A stretch of DNA of 14,415 bases from CAIQJJ01 sp964606085 (GTDB lineage Bacteria; Chloroflexota; Anaerolineae; Anaerolineales; UBA4823): contig CAZSFD010000106.1 in NCBI GenBank assembly GCA_964606085.1, forward strand, positions 1-14,415, read 5' to 3'. The stretch's first letter is position 1, and the number at the start of each line of letters is the position of its first letter. The notes under the pieces were generated by a model that was not told the origin of the DNA, did not search any database, and saw nothing but the letters and a program-made list of their open reading frames with translations. Below, piece by piece: positions 1 to 7,649 of the stretch. Both the position numbers and the translations under genes were made by a program.

Positions 1-118
1 CGGGCAGCCATTCTTGAAGCCAATTTTTCCACCAACTGGCCTGAATGCGGCTGCCAATTTGTTAGAAAATCCCCAGCAAGTAGCTGCGTTGATTGCTTAT
101 TTGCGCCAGCGTGCATGA
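1..118 (+). CDS. C-terminal fragment of an unidentified protein
   Basis: The frame starting at base 2 is open to the TGA at 116-118 and gives 38 residues ending NPQQVAALIAYLRQRA. The 5' part lies outside the window. The last segment, an amphipathic helix of the form xxxVAALIAYLR, resembles the final helix of c-type cytochrome domains, but no haem motif (CxxCH) lies in the visible part, so this is only a suggestion. The stop codon sits inside the GAGGT ribosome binding site of the next gene, and the gap to that gene is 8 bases. That is typical of an operon and supports this frame over the alternative frame 1, which reads to 123 and is Cys-rich and unlike its neighbours. Confidence 0.5.
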   Translation, partial: GQPFLKPIFPPTGLNAAANLLENPQQVAALIAYLRQRA

Positions 119-126
119 GGTAACTT

Positions 127-879
127 GTGGATATTTTGCAATCTTTTCTGCCGCCTGTTTTGCTGATCACGTTCACCACCGTGATGCTTATCTTCATAAA
201 CAGGGGGCGCAAACGCATCAGCCGCGAACAACGCGAGATTGCCGCCTATAACCGGCTGAGACGCATGTTGGGCCTGGCTGTCGAGGCTGGCACCCGGCTG
301 CACGTTTCGATTGGGCGCGGCATTTTAGCCGATTTGCAGGGGGCTGCGGCCTTTGTAGGGGTTGCTATGCTGGAACGGGTCGCCCGCGCCGCATCCATCA
401 GCGATCAACCGCCCATCGCAACCTCCGGCGACGGCCTTCTTTCCATATTGTCTACGAATACGTTGCGCAGCACATACAACGATATCGGCCTCGACGGACA
501 ATTCAACCCCGACGCGAGTCAGATTACCGGCGTTACCCCCTTCTCCTACACTGTTGGCGCTATGAGCGTGTTGGGCAGCGAGGGAATTTCGGCCAGCTTA
601 CTCGCTGGCAGCTTTGGCGGCGAAGTGGTGTTGCTGGCCGATTCTGCCGAGCGGAATGGCAGTGTGACCATTGGCGGCAGCGAAAACTTGACGGCGCAGG
701 CGGTTTTGTATGCCGCCGCACACGAACCGCTGGTTGGCGAAGAATTGTTTGCCGCAAATGCTTACCTGGTCGCTGATGGCACCCAGGCCGCCAGCCTGAA
801 AGCCGAAGATGTCATTCGCTGGGTGTTGATTGCCGTGCTGGCCCTGGTGGCGCTTCTCAAGTTAACAGGCATTCTATGA
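127..879 (+). CDS. DUF6754-like two-TM membrane protein of unknown function
   Basis: A 250-residue protein starting at GTG 127, with GAGGT (117-121) six bases upstream. One hydrophobic segment lies near residues 7-25 and a second at about 229-248. The strongly basic stretch after the first (NRGRKRISREQRE) predicts by the positive-inside rule that the central domain (about 30-228) is cytoplasmic and held at the membrane at both ends. The segment around residues 42-65 (YNRLRRMLGLAVEAGTRLHV, then SIGRG) and the Gly-rich core (GSFGGEVVLL, 161-170) resemble proteins grouped as DUF6754, known to me from Chloroflexota and some archaea. That family call is from memory of the pattern and no biochemical role is known. 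The stop overlaps the start of the next gene by 4 bases (ATGA), implying translational coupling. Confidence 0.75.
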   Translation: MDILQSFLPPVLLITFTTVMLIFINRGRKRISREQREIAAYNRLRRMLGLAVEAGTRLHVSIGRGILADLQGAAAFVGVAMLERVARAASISDQPPIATSGDGLLSILSTNTLRSTYNDIGLDGQFNPDASQITGVTPFSYTVGAMSVLGSEGISASLLAGSFGGEVVLLADSAERNGSVTIGGSENLTAQAVLYAAAHEPLVGEELFAANAYLVADGTQAASLKAEDVIRWVLIAVLALVALLKLTGIL

Positions 880-1502
880 AGATTATCCCGTGGTTAATTG
901 CCCTCGTTGTTGGCTTCTTGGTGTTGGCCGGGTACTTCATTCCGGTATTGGCCGATGTGCAGTTAATTTTGGTGCAGATTGCCATGTTTGTGTTGGCTTT
1001 TGGCGTTTTAGCGGGAGTGATCAATCTGCTGGGCGTGCATTGGCGGCGGTTTGAGGGTGAGCGCAAAGGGGGGGGGTATAGCCTGGTCGTCTTATTGGCT
1101 TTTATGTTGCCCATCATCACCGCCGTGATAGATGTTCTGCTCAGCGAGCCGCGCAATCCATTGGGCTTGTTTACCCAATGGTTGTTCGATTACTGGCTTT
1201 TGCCCATCGAAACAACACTTTTCGCTGTGATGGCTGTGGCGCTGGCTTATTTTGCCGCTCGTATGCTTCGCTGGCGCACCAGCGCTTTCGGGTTGATTTT
1301 CTTTGGAACAACCCTCCTTACCCTGATTATCACGTCACCTTACCTGGCTGATCGTTTGCCAGAACTGCGTTCGCTGGTACAGGAAAGTATTCTCCAACCG
1401 TTGGTGTTGGGGGGCGGACGCGGCATCTTATTTGGCGTGGCGCTTGGCACGATTGCCACAGGACTGCGCGTTCTCATGGGCGCTGACCGCCCTTACGGAT
1501 AA
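876..1502 (+). CDS. Multi-pass membrane protein of unknown function
   Basis: A 208-residue, very hydrophobic protein. Membrane segments are predicted by eye at about residues 4-25, 29-52, 69-88, 109-130 and 136-153, with a possible sixth near 178-200. The loop after the second segment is basic (WRRFEGERKGG) and probably cytoplasmic. No catalytic motif or known family signature is recognised. The ATG at 876 lies in the ATGA overlap with the preceding stop, so expression is probably coupled to the DUF6754-like gene. The Lys-Gly-Gly-Gly of the basic loop is encoded through a run of nine G (1068-1076), a possible slippage site; the frame is intact on both sides. The next gene starts 3 bases after the stop. 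This is most likely a membrane subunit working with its operon neighbours. Confidence 0.8.
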   Translation: MKIIPWLIALVVGFLVLAGYFIPVLADVQLILVQIAMFVLAFGVLAGVINLLGVHWRRFEGERKGGGYSLVVLLAFMLPIITAVIDVLLSEPRNPLGLFTQWLFDYWLLPIETTLFAVMAVALAYFAARMLRWRTSAFGLIFFGTTLLTLIITSPYLADRLPELRSLVQESILQPLVLGGGRGILFGVALGTIATGLRVLMGADRPYG

Positions 1503-1505
1503 ATC

Positions 1506-4070
1506 ATGGCTGATGTACGTTGTCCAATGTGTAGTAAGCCCAACCCGGCTGGTGCAGAAACCTGCCGGCATTGTCACGCCCGGCTCAAGCCCGTGATCGG
1601 GTCAGCGCAACCGGCGGGAAATGCCGCCGAGCGGCCATCGGCTCCTGACGCATCTTCCGATTGGTTGGGCGATTTACGCGCTGGAAATGAAGATGCCTTT
1701 GCCACAGGTCTTGGCGAAACCCTGGATAGCAGTGATGAGGGGGATTGGTTCTCTCGCCTGGGAGAGCCAGAAGCGCCCCAACAAGCCGCAAAACCGGACT
1801 GGTTGGCTGCCCCAACGGAAAAGGGCGATCCCAATAAGCCCGATTGGATGGAAGAGTTGGGCGTTGCAGATCGGGGCGTTGCAGACGACGAAAGCACCAC
1901 GGATCAAGATGATTTGAAAAACTGGCTGGCAGGCTTGTCGGCCACTGAAGATGCTCCTGCCCCAGATGCCGGCGGTGTACCCGATTGGCTGCGTTCTTTA
2001 AGCCGTACCGATGCGACAGATTCGAGAAGTTCCCCAACGGAACGCGAACCAGGCGAAAACTTGCCTGAATGGCTCGCCAGCCTGAGCGGAGACGAACCGG
2101 CGTTTTCTACGCCATCTACAACCCCCTCGCCTGCCGAACCTGCTTCCGATCTACCCGATTGGCTGACGGCTCCTGGCGGTTTACCCGATGTGGCGCAAGA
2201 ACAAGCCCAGGCATCATCCGAGTCGGATTTTCCAGACTGGTTGCAGAACCTCCAGGCACCTGACCTGGGAACTTCCGCGCCGAAAACATCACAACCTGAA
2301 GAAACCACGGAAATTCCATCCTGGTTGGTCGGTGATGCGGATGCAGGCACCCCCGAACAGCAGCAAACGGCCAGCCTCTTTTCAGAGCGAGAACCACCGA
2401 CACAGCCAGTTGCCGATTGGTTCTCGCAATTTGAACAGGCCACCTCCAGCGACACAACACTTCCTGAACAAATGCTCGTTCCTGACGAACCGCCATCTGC
2501 AAAACCGCTCAAGAAACCCTTCCCGACCGGCGCCCTCGATACCGGTGACCTCTCAGCCTTTGGCTCGGTGCCAGATTGGCTTTCTGACCTCAGCGAGATG
2601 ACACTTGCCGATGAAGAAGATGGCGAAACCGAGCAAGCCTCTTTGCCGACGGCCAAAACCGATTGGCTTGCCGGTCTTGATGATTTAGCACCAGGCATAA
2701 CCGATACCCCTGCCCAGCCCCCCGCACAGGCGCCAGGAGTGGCCTCTGCTTTTGTGATGGGAGACGAACCCTGGGAAGATGAGGGGGGCGATGTTTTGCC
2801 GGTTCCTGAACTGGATGCCACACCTGACTGGTTGTCGAGCATCACCGCCTCTGACGTGTCGCCAGCCGAAGAGCTGCCGCCTGCCGCAGCAGATGACTCG
2901 CAGACGGCGTTGGCCGAATTGCCCACCTGGCTGCAGGCGATGAGACCCGTTGGCGCGGCTGCCCCTGCCAGCGCATTCCGCGAAGAAGCTGATGGCCGGG
3001 TTGAAAACGCCGGGCCGTTGCGCGGCATCCGAGGCGTCTTGCAGGCCGAACCGGATATTGCCAATTTCCGCAAACCGCCTGTGTATGTCAACAAATTACA
3101 GGTGACAGAGGCGCACCAGGCACATCTCGCCCTGCTCGATGAGTTATTGGCTGCTGAAGGCAAGCCCCGTCCGGTTCAGCCCTTCGTGGCGATCAAATCA
3201 CAAATCGCTTTGCGCTGGATTATTGCTGTAGGCTTGATTGCGGCTGTGTTGCTGGGCTTATGGTTCAAAGATACGCAAATGGTAGCACTGCCTGACGCCG
3301 CCTTGCCGCCAGAAATTACCAACTTGCGCGGCAGCATTGAGGCACTGCCGCCCAATGCCCCTGTTCTTGTCGCCGTGGATTATGAGGCCGGAGCGGCTGC
3401 CGAAATGGAATATCTGGCTGTTCCGGTGGTGCAAAACCTGGAGCAAAAGGAAGCCTTTTTGACCTTCGCTTCTACCACCTTGAATGGCCCCTTCCTGAGT
3501 CAGCGTTTGTTACAGGCGGTGGATGCCCAATCGCAGATCACTTACACCAACTATACCTTGTTGGGCTATTTACCTGGCGGTACAAGCGGCTTGTTGAATT
3601 TTGCCCTTTCGCCGCGGCAAGCTCTGGCGGGTGCGCTCGATGGCCGTGGTTGGAATGTTGAACCGCTCAAGTCGGACGTGTATCTGGTCTCAGACTTTGC
3701 CCTGGTCGTGGTAATGACCGACAGCGCCGATACGGCGCGCATGTGGATCGAACAGCTACGCCCCCGGTTGGATGCTGATACCCCATTGTTGATGGTGTTG
3801 AGCGCTCAAGCAGAACCCATGGTGCGGCCATATTTCCAGCAAAGTTTTGACCCCAACGCCACCTTCGATGCCAACCAGGTGCAGGTCGCCGGCTATGTGG
3901 CTGGCATTGCGGGTGCGGCGGCTTACCAAAGCCGGGTGAATCCGCAAGTGATCTTCAAAGCCTGGGATGGGGTCGCGTGGGCCTCTTTGGTATCCATTAT
4001 CGTGATCGCCCTGGGCGGCATGTTTAACCTGAGCCTGGCTATTTCGAGCCGGCCCAAATCGAAGAAGTGA
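1506..4070 (+). CDS. Zinc-ribbon, D-W-L-repeat, two-TM membrane protein
   Basis: An 854-residue protein with four parts. (1) Residues 6-23 form a zinc ribbon, C6-x2-C9-x10-C20-x2-C23. (2) Residues about 50-480 are acidic, Pro/Ser/Thr-rich and probably disordered. This part carries 15 copies of a short motif, usually (P)-D/E-W-L-x-x-L; the Trp residues are at 53, 81, 99, 114, 140, 161, 189, 219, 245, 273, 305, 358, 387, 442 and 475. (3) A TM helix at about 567-587 follows basic residues, so the N-terminal half should be cytoplasmic, and the domain at about 590-825 should lie outside. (4) A second TM helix at about 826-847 ends in a basic cytoplasmic tail (RPKSKK). No enzyme motif is recognised. 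The repeats look like a multivalent docking array for a cytosolic partner, which is inference. The start follows the previous stop by 3 bases with only a weak ribosome binding site, suggesting coupling. Confidence 0.85.
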   Translation: MADVRCPMCSKPNPAGAETCRHCHARLKPVIGSAQPAGNAAERPSAPDASSDWLGDLRAGNEDAFATGLGETLDSSDEGDWFSRLGEPEAPQQAAKPDWLAAPTEKGDPNKPDWMEELGVADRGVADDESTTDQDDLKNWLAGLSATEDAPAPDAGGVPDWLRSLSRTDATDSRSSPTEREPGENLPEWLASLSGDEPAFSTPSTTPSPAEPASDLPDWLTAPGGLPDVAQEQAQASSESDFPDWLQNLQAPDLGTSAPKTSQPEETTEIPSWLVGDADAGTPEQQQTASLFSEREPPTQPVADWFSQFEQATSSDTTLPEQMLVPDEPPSAKPLKKPFPTGALDTGDLSAFGSVPDWLSDLSEMTLADEEDGETEQASLPTAKTDWLAGLDDLAPGITDTPAQPPAQAPGVASAFVMGDEPWEDEGGDVLPVPELDATPDWLSSITASDVSPAEELPPAAADDSQTALAELPTWLQAMRPVGAAAPASAFREEADGRVENAGPLRGIRGVLQAEPDIANFRKPPVYVNKLQVTEAHQAHLALLDELLAAEGKPRPVQPFVAIKSQIALRWIIAVGLIAAVLLGLWFKDTQMVALPDAALPPEITNLRGSIEALPPNAPVLVAVDYEAGAAAEMEYLAVPVVQNLEQKEAFLTFASTTLNGPFLSQRLLQAVDAQSQITYTNYTLLGYLPGGTSGLLNFALSPRQALAGALDGRGWNVEPLKSDVYLVSDFALVVVMTDSADTARMWIEQLRPRLDADTPLLMVLSAQAEPMVRPYFQQSFDPNATFDANQVQVAGYVAGIAGAAAYQSRVNPQVIFKAWDGVAWASLVSIIVIALGGMFNLSLAISSRPKSKK
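1656..2945 (+). repeat. Degenerate D-W-L short-motif array within the zinc-ribbon gene
   Basis: Fifteen copies of a 5-8 residue motif centred on an invariant Trp, spaced irregularly (15-55 residues). At DNA level the core is mostly GAYTGGYTN-like (for example gattggttgg, gactggttgg), but the flanks differ. The repeats are therefore old or kept by selection on the peptide motif rather than recently amplified. Confidence 0.75.
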
Positions 4071-4080
4071 GGCACGCAGC

Positions 4081-4758
4081 ATGACGGAGTTGATGTCTGA
4101 ATGGGGCGGTCTGGCTGGGATGATCATTGCCAGCATTTTTACCATCATGGTACTGAGTTATCTCATTGGAGATAATGTCTTATTTCGGCTGGCGAGCCAT
4201 ATTTTTGTTGGCCTGTCGGCAGGATATGTGACTGTGCTGATCGTATATGGCGTCATCTGGCAACAATTGATCGCCCCGATCTTCTCACCGAATGCCCCGT
4301 TGGATATTTCGATGCTTATCGGCCTGATCATGGGGTTTCTGTTACTCCTGGGGCGCAGCAGCGGCGTGGGGCGTCCGATTGTCGCCTATCTCGTGGGGGT
4401 CGGCGCAGCGACAGCCATCGGTGGCGCTTTGTTTGGCACGATCTTGCCACAAGTTAATGCGACGGCGAACCTGTTCGATGCCCAGGGTATGCCGTTATTA
4501 ATGGCCGCAGCAGCGTTGATTGGCATGACCACCACGCTGGTTTACTTCAACTTTCGCGCCAAAGCCATTGGCGATTTGCCCGCCCAGCGCCAGTTTTGGA
4601 TCGAAGCGCTTGGCCTGGGGGGGCAGTTCTTTGTGGCTGTCACGTTTGGCGTCTTATTCGCTTCTCTGCTGACGGCTACATTAACCGCTTTTGTGCAGCG
4701 CTTTGATTTTCTATTGAACTTCTTTGAATTTCTGGCTGGTTTCTTTTCTCTAACGTGA
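4081..4758 (+). CDS. Six-TM membrane protein of unknown function
   Basis: A 225-residue hydrophobic protein with about six membrane segments by eye: residues 9-29, 40-60, 75-92, 98-120, 137-157 and 174-198, with a further hydrophobic C-terminus (about 207-223). A basic loop LGRSSGVGR (90-98) lies between segments 3 and 4, and RAKAIGDLPAQR (159-170) between 5 and 6; both are probably cytoplasmic. No transporter signature is recognised. A GAGG (4069-4072) overlapping the previous stop serves as ribosome binding site, 8 bases before ATG 4081. It lies between the zinc-ribbon membrane protein and the MutL-type ATPase with gaps of 10 and 6 bases, which suggests it belongs to the same membrane assembly. 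A seven-G run (4617-4623) lies within the gene. Confidence 0.8.
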   Translation: MTELMSEWGGLAGMIIASIFTIMVLSYLIGDNVLFRLASHIFVGLSAGYVTVLIVYGVIWQQLIAPIFSPNAPLDISMLIGLIMGFLLLLGRSSGVGRPIVAYLVGVGAATAIGGALFGTILPQVNATANLFDAQGMPLLMAAAALIGMTTTLVYFNFRAKAIGDLPAQRQFWIEALGLGGQFFVAVTFGVLFASLLTATLTAFVQRFDFLLNFFEFLAGFFSLT

Positions 4759-4764
4759 AGGCTC

Positions 4765-6510
4765 ATGGTTACTTCTCTTGTTGCCACCGACTCGCTGATC
4801 GCCATTGATGTGGGCACCGTTCATACGCGTGCTTTTTTGTTTGATGTGGTAGATGGCCAATACCGCTTCCTGGCCAAGGGTGTTGCCCCCACAACGGCTG
4901 GCGCACCCTATCGCGATATTGGCGAGGGAATTCACATCGCCCTGGAACAGCTACAACATTTCACTGGCCGAACCTTGCTGGGCGATGATGGCCGCCTGAT
5001 ACTCCCTGGGCTTTCTGACGGCACGGGGGTTGACCGTTGTGTTGCCACGATGTCAGCGGGACGCCCTTTGAAAGCGGTTGCCTTTGGTTTGCTGGAAGAT
5101 GTTTCCACCCAAAGCGCCGTTCACCTGGCCTCAGCGACCTATGCGCAAGTGATTGATAAATTCAGCCTGAATGACCGGCGCAAAGCTGCTGCCCGTATAG
5201 ATGCCTTGCTTTATCACCGCCCAGATGTCGTCATTCTGGCTGGCGGCACAGATGGCGGCGCTTCGCAATCGGTGATGGATATGCTCGATGCCATTCGAAC
5301 CGCCTCGCAGATGCTTTCTGAGCGTGAGCGGCCCGAAATTTTGTTCGCCGGCAACCAGGACTTGGCCGAAGTGGTTCAGCAGTCGCTCAAACTGCCCACC
5401 TTGCACGTTGCTCCCAACATTCGCCCCACGCTGGATGCCGAACAGCTTGAACCAGCCCAGGTACACATGGCGCAAATTTACCGCCAGGTGCGCATCAAAA
5501 ATATCGCCGGTGTACACGAACTCGATCAATGGGCGAATGGTGAGTTCATGCCCACTTCGGTAGCATTCGGTCGCCTGATTCGTTTTTTGAGTCGTATTCA
5601 GCACCCCCGGGCTGTCCTGGGTATTGATATGGGCGCTTCGGCCACATCCATCGCTGCTGGCTTCAATGGTGATCTGAGTGTGCATGTTGACCCGCAATTG
5701 GGCCTGGGTGAGGGGTTGTCCAGGCTACTCAATCACACCAGCCTGGCAGACATCATGCGCTGGAGTGCCGCAGATGTTTCAGAAGCGTATGTGCGAGACT
5801 ATTTGCAAAACAAGGCTTTGCGCCCCTACCTGATCCCCGCCACACAGGAAGACCTGGCTATCGAGCAGGCCCTGGGGCGTGTGTTGATCCAACTGGCGTT
5901 TCGACGGGCCAGCAAAGCCTTCCCGGCTGGCCTGGGGAATGTGTTGGGGCTTTCCAATCGGTTTGGGCCGATCATTGCCAGCGGCAGCGCCATCGTCAAC
6001 GCCGCCACACCCAGCCAGAGCTTGCTCCTGTTGCTGGACGCGTTGCAGCCGACCAGCATGGTGACACTGGCCCTCGATCAGAACCAATTGGCCGCTTCAC
6101 TTGGCGCAGCCGCCAAAACGCACCCCGTTCTGACCGCCCAGGCGATGGATGTGGGGACTTTTCTAACCCTGGGGATGGTGGTTTCACCGGTGGGCAATGC
6201 CAACCGCGGTACGCCGGTTGTGCAAGTGCGTATCACATACGCCAATGGACACAAAGCTGAATTTGAAGTGAAATATGGCGCTATTGAAGCGTTGCCACTG
6301 CCCATTGGTCAGACGGCCAAAGTGCATTTGCACCCATACCATCGCTTTGATATTGGCAACGGCCCTGGGGTAGATGCAAACCCGACTGTCACAGGCGGTT
6401 TGTTTGGCTTGATCATTGACGCTCGCGGCCGTCCGGTGCGCACGGCCACAGAACCCCGCCACCGGGCCGAAACCTATCGCAAATGGCAGGCCCATTTGGA
6501 TAATGCCTGA
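4765..6510 (+). CDS. MutL/GlmL-type ASKHA ATPase
   Basis: A 581-residue protein of the glutamate-mutase-associated MutL family, an ASKHA-fold (actin/Hsp70-like) putative ATPase, not the mismatch-repair MutL. Visible signatures are a phosphate-1 loop IAIDVGTVHTRAFLF (12-26), an adenosine-loop-like VILAGGTDGG (156-165), a second actin-like phosphate loop LGIDMGASATS (285-295) marking the duplicated half, and ASGSAIVNAA (405-414). Proteins of this family usually sit beside the subunits of B12-dependent mutases or ornithine-degradation enzymes. Here no mutase gene is in the window and the neighbours are membrane proteins, so a different client is likely. The start is ATG 4765; a GAAGG (4757-4761) precedes it at short spacing and overlaps the previous stop. 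Residues 460-581 form a C-terminal extension without recognised motifs. Confidence 0.85.
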   Translation: MVTSLVATDSLIAIDVGTVHTRAFLFDVVDGQYRFLAKGVAPTTAGAPYRDIGEGIHIALEQLQHFTGRTLLGDDGRLILPGLSDGTGVDRCVATMSAGRPLKAVAFGLLEDVSTQSAVHLASATYAQVIDKFSLNDRRKAAARIDALLYHRPDVVILAGGTDGGASQSVMDMLDAIRTASQMLSERERPEILFAGNQDLAEVVQQSLKLPTLHVAPNIRPTLDAEQLEPAQVHMAQIYRQVRIKNIAGVHELDQWANGEFMPTSVAFGRLIRFLSRIQHPRAVLGIDMGASATSIAAGFNGDLSVHVDPQLGLGEGLSRLLNHTSLADIMRWSAADVSEAYVRDYLQNKALRPYLIPATQEDLAIEQALGRVLIQLAFRRASKAFPAGLGNVLGLSNRFGPIIASGSAIVNAATPSQSLLLLLDALQPTSMVTLALDQNQLAASLGAAAKTHPVLTAQAMDVGTFLTLGMVVSPVGNANRGTPVVQVRITYANGHKAEFEVKYGAIEALPLPIGQTAKVHLHPYHRFDIGNGPGVDANPTVTGGLFGLIIDARGRPVRTATEPRHRAETYRKWQAHLDNA

Positions 6511-6551
6511 ACGTTGGCATTGTTCTTGCATCTTGAACGACAAGGATCGTT
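6502..6551 (+). promoter_or_regulatory. Two small hairpins between the MutL-like gene and its partner
   Basis: AATGCC (6502-6507) and GGCATT (6516-6521) form a perfect 6-bp stem around the TGA stop of the MutL-like gene. AACGA (6536-6540) and TCGTT (6547-6551) form a 5-bp stem whose 6-base loop CAAGGA holds the AAGGA ribosome binding site (6542-6546) of the next gene. Both are short, so a regulatory role is only possible. Confidence 0.3.
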
Positions 6552-6554
6552 TTT

Positions 6555-7598
6555 ATGTTAGCAAACGTAACGCACATCCTTCCAGTCACCTCTATTCAAC
6601 GTGAGCGCCTTTTGCCGGTGGCTGGCATTGTGCTGGCGCGCCGTGGGCAAAAAGTGAGCGCAACCGACGTGATCGCTCAGGCCAATGTCGCACCGGAACA
6701 CATGGCGTTGGACGTTGCCCGTACCTTGCGCGTGCGCCCTGAGCAGATCGGCGAATACCTGGAATACAAAGAAGGTGATGATGTCGCCGAAGGCGACGTG
6801 CTGGCGGTGCGCTCGATACCCTTCAGCAAGCTCGTTGTCCGTGCGCCTCGCGCCGGCCAGCTTGTTTCAATCCACAATGGACAAATCTTGCTTGAGGTGG
6901 ATACGCCCCCCTTTGATCTGCGGGCCGGCATCCCAGGCGAAGTGACCGAATTGGTGCCAGATTTTGGCGCCTTTATTGCGACGAGCGGCGCCCTCGTTCA
7001 GGGGGTTTGGGGCAACGGGCGGCTGGATGTTGGTGTGCTGAACGTGCAAGCGGAAACCCCCCACGATCTTCTTGCCGCCGGGCAGTTGGATATGAGTATG
7101 CGCGGCGATGTGGTTTTGGCGGGCATCTGTGAGGACGAAGGCGTGTTTGCTGCTGCCAACGAAATTCCCTTGCGTGGGCTGATTTTGGCAAGTATGCCCT
7201 CGACCTTGTTGCCGGCGGCGGCCAAGACACGCTGCCCGGTGATTTTGTTGGAAGGATTTGGCAAGCTGCCAATGAACGAGGCTGCTTTTAAGTTGCTTTC
7301 CACGAACAAGCGTCGCGAAGTTGTGGTCAATGCCGAGTTGAACATCATGCGGCCTGAGGTGATCATCCCCCTCCCGGCGACCCCCGAAATGGCCCCCCTC
7401 AATGATGTCAATAATTTTACGGCGGGCCAGCGGGTGCGAATGGCCTGCAATCCGCATCATGGCAAGATGGGGGTGGTGGTTGAAGTGCTGCCCGGGTTGT
7501 CGGTGTTAGAAAACGGTGTTCGCACTACGGCAGCGGTGGTCGAAATCAATAAAAAGAGCCTGGTCTTGCCACTGGCTAATCTTGAGGTTTTGGAGTAA
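6555..7598 (+). CDS. Barrel-sandwich/KOW-like protein, probable partner of the MutL-type ATPase
   Basis: A 347-residue soluble protein with no TM segment. Residues about 60-130 (YLEYKEGDDVAEGDVLA, then VVRAPRAGQLVSI and ILLEV) have the pattern of a lipoyl/biotinyl-like barrel-sandwich hybrid, but there is no DK or MK lysine attachment motif, so it is probably not a cofactor carrier. Residues about 130-165 (GEVTELVPDFGAFIATSGA, then VQGVWGNG) are Gly-rich beta. The C-terminal segment, residues 288-347, resembles a KOW domain: GQRVRMACNPHHGKMGVVVE, then AAVVEINKKSLVLPLANLEVLE. The start is ATG 6555 with AAGGA (6542-6546) 8 bases upstream. It follows the MutL-like gene by 44 bases on the same strand, which suggests joint function. 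No family name is recognised with confidence; the domain calls are by pattern only. Confidence 0.7.
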   Translation: MLANVTHILPVTSIQRERLLPVAGIVLARRGQKVSATDVIAQANVAPEHMALDVARTLRVRPEQIGEYLEYKEGDDVAEGDVLAVRSIPFSKLVVRAPRAGQLVSIHNGQILLEVDTPPFDLRAGIPGEVTELVPDFGAFIATSGALVQGVWGNGRLDVGVLNVQAETPHDLLAAGQLDMSMRGDVVLAGICEDEGVFAAANEIPLRGLILASMPSTLLPAAAKTRCPVILLEGFGKLPMNEAAFKLLSTNKRREVVVNAELNIMRPEVIIPLPATPEMAPLNDVNNFTAGQRVRMACNPHHGKMGVVVEVLPGLSVLENGVRTTAAVVEINKKSLVLPLANLEVLE

Positions 7599-7649
7599 AA
7601 ATAAGTCAGGCATGATGGAGATGCTCAGGCTTGAAGCGAGGAGAAGGAT

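Noticed and set aside
1..123. Frame 1 reading of the window start ending at TAA 121-123
   Set aside because: It gives a Cys-rich peptide unlike its neighbours. Frame 2 ends within the next gene's ribosome binding site and has a plausible helical C-terminus.
1656..2945. CRISPR or tandem DNA repeat
   Set aside because: The repetition is at peptide level with irregular spacing and variable codons, inside an open reading frame.
1904..3163. 419-residue open frame on the - strand
   Set aside because: It lies fully antisense to the repeat part of the zinc-ribbon gene and is Ser/Gly-rich with no domain pattern. The codon bias of the + strand gene explains it.
4765..6510. DNA mismatch-repair MutL
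   Set aside because: The protein has actin/Hsp70-like phosphate loops and no GHKL ATPase motifs. It belongs to the unrelated mutase-associated MutL family.
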